From: Hyphomicrobiales bacterium
GTDB taxonomy: Bacteria; Pseudomonadota; Alphaproteobacteria; Rhizobiales; Rhizobiaceae
Assembly (NCBI GenBank): GCA_900471815.1
Contig: UICE01000003.1
Coordinates: 271,558-335,557 of the forward strand
DNA: 64,000 nt
Reading direction: 5' to 3'
Shown: positions 54,602 through 62,156 of the stretch, piece after piece
Layout: the number at the start of each line of letters is the position of its first letter
Position numbering within the stretch: the stretch's first letter is position 1
Made by a program: the position numbers and the translations under genes
Notes under the pieces: generated by a model
Told to the model about the DNA's origin: nothing
The model's input: the letters and a program-made list of their open reading frames with translations, nothing else
Databases searched by the model: none

Positions 54602-55633
54602 ATGATGCGTTCAGTGTTCGCAATTGCCGCTGCTTTTGCTTTTGGACTTCAGATGGTGCCGGGCGAAGCCAAGGCAGCTGGAAATCTCAATTTGATCTGC
54701 TCGGCCGATGTCGTCATCTGCGAAATGATGAAGGACAGGTTTGAGAAAGAGAAGGGGATCTCCGTGAATATGGTGAGACTCTCGTCTGGAGAGACCTATG
54801 CCAAAATCCGCGCAGAGGCGCGTAATCCAAAAACCGATATTTGGTGGGCAGGGACCGGTGATCCTCACCTTCAGGCTGCTTCCGAAGGCCTGACGCAGGA
54901 GTATAAATCTCCACTGCTGGACCAGTTGCAGGATTGGGCCAAAAAACAGGCTGAGAGCGCTGATTATAAAACAGTGGGCGTTTACGCCGGTGCGCTTGGC
55001 TGGGGATACAACACGGAAATCGTGAAAAAGAAGGGTCTCAAGGAAGCCAAATGTTGGGCTGATTTGGTTGATCCTGCCTTTAAGGGCGAAATTCAGATGG
55101 CAAACCCCAATTCCTCGGGTACGGCCTACACGGCCTTGGCATCTCTCGTGCAAATTATGGGAGAAGATAAAGCCTACGAATATTTGAAGCAGCTCAATGC
55201 CAATGTCTCACAATACACAAAATCCGGTTCGGCGCCGGTTAAGGCTGCGGCCCGCGGTGAGACTGCGCTCGGTATTGTGTTTATGCACGATGCTGTGGCG
55301 CAGATATCGGAAGGTTTTCCCATCAAGGCTGTAGCGCCATGCGAGGGCACCGGCTATGAGATCGGCTCGATGTCGATCATCAAGGGGGCTCGCAACCTTG
55401 ACGAAGCCAAGCAGTGGTATGATTGGGCCCTGAGTGCTGAAACGCAATCGCACATGAAGGATGCAAAATCCTTCCAGCTGCCTTCGAACAAGAGTGCCGT
55501 CGTTCCGCCGGAAGCTCCGAAGTTTGAAGACATCAAGCTCATTGATTACGACTTCAAAACCTATGGTGATCCTGCCAAGCGCAAGGAATTGCTTGAGCGT
55601 TGGGATAAGGAAATCGGCGCAAGCGCTAATTGA
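54602..55633 (+). CDS. ABC transporter substrate-binding protein (Fbp-like)
   Basis: A 343-residue exported binding protein of the iron/2-aminoethylphosphonate type. The signal peptide (MMRSVFAIAAAFAFGLQMV, cleavage near AKA-AG, residue 25) is followed by NLNLICSADVVICEMMKDRF and WWAGTGDPHLQAASEG, both in the first lobe. It is the first gene of a binding-protein, permease, ATPase and inositol-monophosphatase-like unit under LacI control. The start follows GGGAGGAATA. LacI control and a phosphatase suggest a sugar phosphate or phosphate-ester substrate rather than iron; this is inference. Confidence 0.87.
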   Translation: MMRSVFAIAAAFAFGLQMVPGEAKAAGNLNLICSADVVICEMMKDRFEKEKGISVNMVRLSSGETYAKIRAEARNPKTDIWWAGTGDPHLQAASEGLTQEYKSPLLDQLQDWAKKQAESADYKTVGVYAGALGWGYNTEIVKKKGLKEAKCWADLVDPAFKGEIQMANPNSSGTAYTALASLVQIMGEDKAYEYLKQLNANVSQYTKSGSAPVKAAARGETALGIVFMHDAVAQISEGFPIKAVAPCEGTGYEIGSMSIIKGARNLDEAKQWYDWALSAETQSHMKDAKSFQLPSNKSAVVPPEAPKFEDIKLIDYDFKTYGDPAKRKELLERWDKEIGASAN

Positions 55634-55652
55634 TTGTCTATTAATCTGGAGC

Positions 55653-55675
55653 ATGCCCGGAGGGTTTCCGGGCAT
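55653..55675 (+). other. Intercistronic hairpin after the binding-protein gene
   Basis: ATGCCCGG-AGGGTTT-CCGGGCAT is an 8-bp stem with no T-run, between the binding-protein and permease genes. Such hairpins protect the upstream mRNA, giving more binding protein than membrane components. Confidence 0.6.
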
Positions 55676-55714
55676 CTCTCGCCATATTTTTGAAGATAGC
55701 GCGCGGAAGGCCTT

Positions 55715-57934
55715 ATGGAACGCAGTGACCGGAGATTGAACATCGCTCTCGGTATTGGGCTTACGGGTCTGATTCTATTGCCTTGGTACAAAGTTGAAAC
55801 AGGTTTTTACGGGTTTGATTGGCTCGATGGTTTTCCAGCTAGTGCGGCAGGACCGGGGCTCGTCCAGATATTCGCCTATGGCCGATGGACTATCGCGATC
55901 ATCGCGCTGATCTTTGCGGTTGGCCTTATTGCGCGAACCTTGACCGTGTCGAAACTTCGATCAAATCTTCTTGTTGCTGCTGGAGCCATTGGTCTTATAT
56001 TTCTAGTTCTTCAGGGGCTCGCTGTCGGTTTTACCGGGTGGACGTGGCTCATTAGCGAGCATTTGTTCGGTCCACTTTCTGATGGACAGCCATCGATGGG
56101 CGCCGGTGCCGGTCTGGTCGCCCTGTCTTTTGTATTGCTGTTCTCGTTCGGCCTTGCTGAAAGAGGCGTATTGAGAGGCGATGCGTTTGTTGTGGCATCC
56201 ATCGCATTGCTCATTTTCCTGGTGGCAATTTTTGTGTTCTATCCGGTTGGAAGCATGCTTGTCGGAGCATTCCAAAGCTTTGACGGTTCCTTTGACCCGT
56301 CCGGATTCATCCGCAACATTCAAGACCCATCAATCTGGAGTCTGGACTGCGTTATAGGGGGAAACCGCTGCGGCATCGCATGGCGCACGCTTCTGCTGGC
56401 GATACTGGCAGCATTTGGATCTACTTTGCTCGGGCTTTGTTTTGCGCTCGTTGCAACGCGTACGCGATTTCCCTTCAAAAAGGGCCTTCGTCTGCTGACT
56501 ATTCTGCCGATCATCACGCCGCCCTTCGTCATCGGCCTTGCGTTGATTCTCCTCTTTGGTCGCGCAGGCGTTGTCACCCAACAGCTATCGAGCCTTTTCG
56601 GGATTGAGCCGGGCCGCTGGCTTTACGGTCTGACCGGGATATGGATCGCTCAGGTTTTGTCGTTCACGCCAATTTCATTTCTCGTTCTTATCGGTGTGGT
56701 CGAAGGCGTAAGCCCGTCGATGGAGGAAGCCTCGCAAACCCTTCGGGCAGATCGCTGGCGTACATTCTGGAAGGTGTCGCTTCCCTTGATGAAACCCGGC
56801 CTGGCAAATGCTTTCCTGATCGGCTTCATCGAAAGCATGGCCGATTTCGGCAATCCGCTTGTGCTCGGAGGCAGTCACGGCGTCCTTTCAACGGAGATAT
56901 TCTTTGCTGTTGTCGGCTCGCAAAACGATCCGTCACGCGCCGCGGTACTCGCGATAATTCTTCTGTTCTTCACTCTGTCAGCCTTTTTGGCACAGCGCTT
57001 CTGGCTATCCGGCAAGAGTTTTGCAACGGTGACAGGGAAGGGTGATTCAGGTGCTCATATCGCCCTTCCAAAATCACTATCGATTGGTGTCCATGCGATT
57101 GTTATACCGTGGATCATTTTCACGCTCGTTATCTATGGAATGATCTTCTTTGGCGGTTTCGTGCGCACCTGGGGGCTTGATAATACGCTGACCTTTGACC
57201 ACTACCAGCGGGCCTTTTCATTCACTTTCGCTGATGGCGGAATCTCCTGGACTGGCGTCGCCTGGAACTCTTTCTGGACGACCATCAAGATCGCCTTGAT
57301 CGCAGCGCCTTTGACAGCGGCTGTTGGCTTGCTGACGGCCTACCTCATCGTCCGGCAGCGTTTCGTTGGCAGAAACATCTTCGAATTTGCGCTTATGATG
57401 AGCTTTGCTATCCCGGGTACCGTTATAGGTATCAGCTACATTATGGCATTTAATCTCCCTCCGCTGGAAATGACCGGAACCGCGCTGATACTGGTTGCGT
57501 GTTTTGTCTTCCGTAATATGCCGGTAGGTGTGCGGGGCGGCATTGCTGCCATGAGCCAGCTCGATAAGAGCCTCGATGAAGCCTCGCTGACCTTGCGCGC
57601 CGCCAGCTTCCGGACAATTCGCAAGGTGATTTTGCCCTTGCTGCGCCCAGCGATCGTTGCAGCGCTCGTCTATTCGTTTGTTCGGGCCATCACCTCGATT
57701 AGCGCGGTCATCTTCCTCGTCAGCGCTGAATACAATATGGCGACCGCCTATATTGTCGGCCTTGTCGAAAATGGTGAGTACGGCGTGGCGATTGCTTACT
57801 CTTCCATGCTCATCATTGTCATGATTGTTATCATCACCTGTTTCCAGCTTTTGGTGGGAGAGAGGAAATTGCGCCGCGAGAACCGTGTTGCAACTGCTTT
57901 CATACCATCTGCATCTCCAGAGAAGGCCGCGTAA
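55715..57934 (+). CDS. ABC importer permease with two fused permease domains
   Basis: A 739-residue inner-membrane protein with about 14 helices. Both halves carry the EAA loop that contacts the ATPase: EEASQTLRADRWRTF (about residue 335) and DEASLTLRAASFRTI (about 620). The Fbp-like architecture has two BPD-transport domains in one chain; an extra set of helices (residues 15-190) precedes them. The start follows GCGGAAGGCC. The stop codon overlaps the ATPase start (TAATG), so the two genes are translationally coupled. Confidence 0.9.
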   Translation: MERSDRRLNIALGIGLTGLILLPWYKVETGFYGFDWLDGFPASAAGPGLVQIFAYGRWTIAIIALIFAVGLIARTLTVSKLRSNLLVAAGAIGLIFLVLQGLAVGFTGWTWLISEHLFGPLSDGQPSMGAGAGLVALSFVLLFSFGLAERGVLRGDAFVVASIALLIFLVAIFVFYPVGSMLVGAFQSFDGSFDPSGFIRNIQDPSIWSLDCVIGGNRCGIAWRTLLLAILAAFGSTLLGLCFALVATRTRFPFKKGLRLLTILPIITPPFVIGLALILLFGRAGVVTQQLSSLFGIEPGRWLYGLTGIWIAQVLSFTPISFLVLIGVVEGVSPSMEEASQTLRADRWRTFWKVSLPLMKPGLANAFLIGFIESMADFGNPLVLGGSHGVLSTEIFFAVVGSQNDPSRAAVLAIILLFFTLSAFLAQRFWLSGKSFATVTGKGDSGAHIALPKSLSIGVHAIVIPWIIFTLVIYGMIFFGGFVRTWGLDNTLTFDHYQRAFSFTFADGGISWTGVAWNSFWTTIKIALIAAPLTAAVGLLTAYLIVRQRFVGRNIFEFALMMSFAIPGTVIGISYIMAFNLPPLEMTGTALILVACFVFRNMPVGVRGGIAAMSQLDKSLDEASLTLRAASFRTIRKVILPLLRPAIVAALVYSFVRAITSISAVIFLVSAEYNMATAYIVGLVENGEYGVAIAYSSMLIIVMIVIITCFQLLVGERKLRRENRVATAFIPSASPEKAA

Positions 57935-58998
57935 TGGCACCGAATGTTACAGGATCAGTTGTTTTCTCCAACGTCAAAAAGCAGTTTGGCACATTTACCG
58001 CCATACATGATCTGTCGCTCGACATAGAACCCGGAACCTTGGTCACCCTTCTCGGGCCGTCCGGTTGTGGCAAAACGACCACGCTGCGCATGCTTGCCGG
58101 TCTGGAGCATCCAACTGCCGGACGGATACTGATAGGCGGCAAGGATGTTACAATGCTCCCCGCAAACGAGCGGGACGTATCAATGGTGTTCCAGTCCTAT
58201 GCGCTGTTTCCGCATATGTCAGTTCTGGAAAACGTGGCATACGGCCTTGAATCGTCAAAGATGAAAAAAGCGGAGGCGAGGGAACGGGCAGAAGAGGGGC
58301 TGAACCAGGTTGGACTTGCTGGCTATGGCCAAAGATTGCCGGCTGAGCTTTCTGGGGGGCAACAGCAACGCGTTGCGGTTGCCCGCGCTCTGGTTCTGGA
58401 ACCACAAGTCTTGTTGCTGGATGAGCCACTATCCAATCTTGACGCACGGTTGCGCCGCCGCGTGAGAACAGAAATTCGCGAATTGCAACAACGCCTTGGC
58501 TTTACAGCCGTTTACGTAACACACGATCAGGAGGAGGCCTTGGCTGTATCCGATCGAATTATTGTGATGCAGAATGGCGTTGTGGCACAGCAGGGTTCTC
58601 CGCGCGAACTTTACGAAGCACCTGTGTCTTCGTTCATTGCCGATTTCATAGGCGAAGCCAATGTTGTGCCTTGTGAAGTGCTTCGCACCGAAAATGGCCA
58701 AGCGATCGTACAAGTTGGAAAGCTTGAACATAGCGTTCCGGCTCGCAGTCATTCTGTGCCCGGTCCGGCCAAACTTGCGGTGAGGCCGAATGCCATCACT
58801 TTATCGGCTGCGGAGAATGCTGCGTTTCCCGGGAGAATCAAGTTTATGGCCTATCTTGGCGATCACGTGGAATACGAAGTCGAGACGGAATCTGGCACGC
58901 TCTTTGTCGTCGATCCGGCGGTAGATCAGCGCTTGGAACCAGGGACCAATATTAGCATCGGATTTCACCACCGTGGCATAGCACTCATCAATAGTTGA
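57934..58998 (+). CDS. ABC importer ATP-binding protein (FbpC/PotA-type)
   Basis: A 354-residue ATPase with Walker A GPSGCGKTTTL (about residue 40), signature LSGGQQQRVAVARAL, Walker B VLLLDEPLSNLD, H-loop VTHDQEEAL, and a C-terminal TOBE-like domain (about 250-354). All motifs are intact. It energises the fused permease upstream; both genes share one base pair overlap. Substrate is as discussed for the binding protein. Confidence 0.92.
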   Translation: MAPNVTGSVVFSNVKKQFGTFTAIHDLSLDIEPGTLVTLLGPSGCGKTTTLRMLAGLEHPTAGRILIGGKDVTMLPANERDVSMVFQSYALFPHMSVLENVAYGLESSKMKKAEARERAEEGLNQVGLAGYGQRLPAELSGGQQQRVAVARALVLEPQVLLLDEPLSNLDARLRRRVRTEIRELQQRLGFTAVYVTHDQEEALAVSDRIIVMQNGVVAQQGSPRELYEAPVSSFIADFIGEANVVPCEVLRTENGQAIVQVGKLEHSVPARSHSVPGPAKLAVRPNAITLSAAENAAFPGRIKFMAYLGDHVEYEVETESGTLFVVDPAVDQRLEPGTNISIGFHHRGIALINS

Positions 58999-59029
58999 AC
59001 GACCACTATTTATATCAGGGGAACAGATA

Positions 59030-59827
59030 ATGACATCGCATGCCGCCCATCTTGAAGACCGCTTGGATTTGGCCCGAAAGATGGCAGTTGAAGCCGGAGT
59101 GCTTGCACTGAAATATTTCAATGCGCGAGAACAGTTGATTGTCGAGACAAAAGCCGATCCTCAAGATGTCGTGTCTATCGCAGATCGGGAAGTAGAAGAG
59201 CTTATCCGGTCCCGCATTATCGGAAGCTTCCCCGATGACGCTATATTGGGCGAAGAATACGGCGTTAGCTCCGGTACATCTGACTATACGTGGGTTATCG
59301 ATCCGATCGATGGTACCAGCCCATTCGTCAATGGCATGCCTAGCTGGTGTATTTCGATTGCTGCGCTCCACGGCGAAGAAATCGCCATCGGCGTAATCTA
59401 TGTTCCATGCAATGACGAGCTATATGCGTCAGCGGTGGGAATGGGCGCGCGACTGAATGGCAAGCTGCTGACGCTTAATGGCGAGCGAACAATCCGTGAC
59501 GCGGTCACAGGAATAGGTGCGAACCATCATGTGAGCCCGGCAAGTGTCGCTCTTATTGTCGAAAAGCTACTGGATGCTGGTGGAAACTTCATCCGTAACG
59601 GTTCTGGTGCGCTGATGCTTGCCTATGTGGCGGCTGGTAGATTGGTAGGCTATTACGAACCCTACATGCATGCTTGGGACTGTATGGCTGGATATTGTCT
59701 CGTTAAAGAGGCTGGTGGCTGGCATCATCCATTTCCGGTCAAGGGCGACGGGCTTACAAAGGGAGCGCCCGTCCTTGCCGCTGCCTTGGGCGCCGTTAAT
59801 GATTTGCGGGAAATTGCAAACCTGTAA
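59030..59827 (+). CDS. Inositol monophosphatase family protein
   Basis: A 265-residue Mg-dependent phosphatase of the IMPase/CysQ/HisN superfamily. Metal and substrate motifs are present: ILGEEYG (about residue 68), DPIDGTSPF (about 89) and YMHAWDCMAGYCLVKEAGG (about 215). It lies 31 bases after the ATPase gene, in the same LacI-regulated unit, and may dephosphorylate the imported compound; the alternative is a histidinol-phosphatase-like enzyme. Confidence 0.88.
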   Translation: MTSHAAHLEDRLDLARKMAVEAGVLALKYFNAREQLIVETKADPQDVVSIADREVEELIRSRIIGSFPDDAILGEEYGVSSGTSDYTWVIDPIDGTSPFVNGMPSWCISIAALHGEEIAIGVIYVPCNDELYASAVGMGARLNGKLLTLNGERTIRDAVTGIGANHHVSPASVALIVEKLLDAGGNFIRNGSGALMLAYVAAGRLVGYYEPYMHAWDCMAGYCLVKEAGGWHHPFPVKGDGLTKGAPVLAAALGAVNDLREIANL

Positions 59828-59842
59828 GCGATTCGACGCTCG

Positions 59843-59989
59843 TTAGTTTTCCTGAATGGAAATCCCGCTCTCATTGATCTTAAGCTCGATGCCATCGGGC
59901 TTTGACTCTTTGTCGTAAATGTAAAATCCCAAACCTGCGACCAGAACGATCAGCCCGCCGATGACCAGTAAAAGCATATTACGATTCAT
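59843..59989 (-). CDS. 48-residue membrane microprotein
   Basis: ATG 59989 follows GCAGGAAGGAATATTC. The frame has one hydrophobic helix near the N-terminus (MLLLVIGGLIVLVAGLGFYI) and a polar C-terminal tail with a lysine/aspartate-rich stretch. It is not listed as any family I know, though similar short membrane proteins occur in Rhizobiales. It converges on the phosphatase gene. Confidence 0.62.
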   Translation of the reverse strand: MNRNMLLLVIGGLIVLVAGLGFYIYDKESKPDGIELKINESGISIQEN

Positions 59990-60288
59990 GAATATTCCTT
60001 CCTGCCACAATTATAGATCATCCGACTGTTATGGTGGCAATAGCACCCGCCCTCAAATTTGAAAGCATGTCGCCATGAAGATGTGTTATTGGTCTGGCAT
60101 TAGGCAGGTGATACGCTCAAATAGGCACAAAACCTCTTTAGATGAAGTAATTCTGCCTTCAAATTGAGCACGTTAAAAAAGTACGGTTTCATGATGCGCG
60201 CATGGGGCGCAAATCATTGACTTATCACGGCGAATAACATCGATTAATGTTGGTGTGTGGGTCACCGGTTTTGGAAAAGCTGGATATC
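59990..60288. other. Intergenic region before the transporter-thioesterase gene
   Basis: About 300 bp between the divergent microprotein and transporter genes. No terminator or clear operator seen; it should contain promoters in both directions. Confidence 0.4.
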
Positions 60289-62103
60289 ATGAAGTTTGTG
60301 CGGGATTTACTTTGGGCGCCGACAATTGGCCTCTCTTGGCTTTGGGGATTGGGATTCTTTTATTCCATTCATGTCACGCTGACATATGGCTGGCTGGGCT
60401 TCTTTGGATTTGCAATAGCCAATGTCGGGGGGCTTTGGTTATTCGGTTATATTCTAGGGCGTACCAAACGCTCGCCGGACCAGATTATCAAAGATATTGA
60501 AGGCCGCTATGCGGGCGTTTTCCTCCTGTTTCAGATGGCCGCGCTGGTTGTAACAATCTTCGGATTTGTCGCCTATCTCTGGCAGCCCGTCGTTGGTGAA
60601 GGTTCCGGTCTTGGTGTCGCTCTTCTGCTTCTGTTTGCCTGCGCTATTGGCCATGCACTGAACTTGCAGCAATTGAAGTTGCTGCACATTGTTTATACGG
60701 GGGTTGGTGTGACCGCCGGCATAGTGCTTTACTTGGGGCTGGCAAAAACCTCGTCTTATCCTGGCGTTCCATTGCAAAGTTTTGATGCGCGTTTCTATGG
60801 CCTGATTATGCCAACGCTGATCGGCTTTTTACTCGGGCCATGGTTGGATATACAGCATTGGCAACGTGCTGTGACTATCAAGCGCGAAGGGGGAAATGTT
60901 GGGCTCGCTTACGGCATGGGAGCCTTGCTCTTTTTTGGGTTTCTGTTTCTCAATGCACTGACGGCGTCAGCCGTAGGCCCTATTGGCAGCATTCTTTCCA
61001 TTGATGGTTTGCCAAGCGCGCAAGGGGCAGTTTCAGCAGCAACGGTACTGGCTGCTGAAAATGGCCAGCCCTATCTTGCAGTGGCCTTCGTGATTTGGAC
61101 AACGATAGCCATGGCGTCGACCGTTGACAGCTTTTACTGTGCAACTTCGTGGTTTTTGAAGGGAAAAAACCTGCGTAGTAACAGTCCGTTGCTTGCGCTC
61201 ATTCCCGACAACATTGCCTCTTCACCGCTCTGGCTGCTGATTGGAGCAACATGGGTTTCCTATGCTGCCGTGCCAGCAAATTTTTCGCTGATGTATTTTA
61301 TGATGCCGTTTGCGACACTGTTCGTCAGTGCGTCGGCAAATCTTGTTTGTGAGGCTTTGGGAGCGAAGGCGCGCTTCGATCCGGTTTTGAGTTTCATGAT
61401 TGGATGCGGATCATCATTGATTTTTGTAATTGGCTATGTCGAGCCAATTCCGGGTTTCTTGGTGATATCGCCATTCATTGGTCTTATCGGTGCTCTTCCA
61501 GTTATTATTGAGCTGGTCGGGCCGCGCTCTAAAGCCATCCCCGTGGACATTGTCGATCAACCCTTGCGTGTGGCGACGTCTGCACCTTTGATGTCGTCGG
61601 GTAATGAAGAAACAACACCTTCACATGGCTTCGATGGGGAGTGGTTCGTTATGCAGCTTGTTCCGACCTACGATGATACCAACTCGGTCGGTAATGTGTA
61701 TTTTGCAAATTATGTACGCTGGGTCGGCAAAGCGCGCGAGTTGTTTTTCAATGTCTGCATGCCGGATTTTGATCTTGCTACCACTCGCTTCTATATTCTT
61801 ACCCGTTCCTTCACGCATGATTACCGGCGGGAGTCGAAAGAGTTCGAGCAGATCACTGTCAGGATCAAGATTGCTCGTCACAATCGAAAGTTCGTGACTT
61901 TAAGTCACGAGATTCACAGCCGTTCGCAAGGCCTTCTAGGGCATGGCGAGCAATCATTGATGTTTGTTGACAGGGACAATTATAACCCGCTCGACATACC
62001 CGGAGAGGTCATCAAGGGCTTTTTGGCATACTGGCCAAAAGACTCGCGTCTGTCACCTAGCTACCACCCGAAAACGATTGAACAGTCAAAGCGACAAGCC
62101 TGA
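60289..62103 (+). CDS. Membrane transporter-like protein fused to a hot-dog thioesterase domain
   Basis: A 604-residue protein. The first 430 residues have about 11-12 hydrophobic helices in an SSS/APC-like transporter pattern (DIQHWQRAVTIKREGG near residue 190 resembles the intracellular loop of sodium-solute symporters). A hydrophilic linker leads to a C-terminal hot-dog domain (about residues 452-585) with YDDTNSVGNVYFANYVRW. This is close to enediyne-type thioesterases such as CalE7/DynE7, which have TNxVGNVY in place of the Asp of YbgC. The start is uncertain: ATG 60247 is in frame. It is unclear whether the transporter and thioesterase act on one acyl substrate. Confidence 0.78.
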   Translation: MKFVRDLLWAPTIGLSWLWGLGFFYSIHVTLTYGWLGFFGFAIANVGGLWLFGYILGRTKRSPDQIIKDIEGRYAGVFLLFQMAALVVTIFGFVAYLWQPVVGEGSGLGVALLLLFACAIGHALNLQQLKLLHIVYTGVGVTAGIVLYLGLAKTSSYPGVPLQSFDARFYGLIMPTLIGFLLGPWLDIQHWQRAVTIKREGGNVGLAYGMGALLFFGFLFLNALTASAVGPIGSILSIDGLPSAQGAVSAATVLAAENGQPYLAVAFVIWTTIAMASTVDSFYCATSWFLKGKNLRSNSPLLALIPDNIASSPLWLLIGATWVSYAAVPANFSLMYFMMPFATLFVSASANLVCEALGAKARFDPVLSFMIGCGSSLIFVIGYVEPIPGFLVISPFIGLIGALPVIIELVGPRSKAIPVDIVDQPLRVATSAPLMSSGNEETTPSHGFDGEWFVMQLVPTYDDTNSVGNVYFANYVRWVGKARELFFNVCMPDFDLATTRFYILTRSFTHDYRRESKEFEQITVRIKIARHNRKFVTLSHEIHSRSQGLLGHGEQSLMFVDRDNYNPLDIPGEVIKGFLAYWPKDSRLSPSYHPKTIEQSKRQA

Positions 62104-62156
62104 TATCGAGCGTGCCCAATCAGGATCGATCCATGTTACTCTAAGAAAAATTTGCT

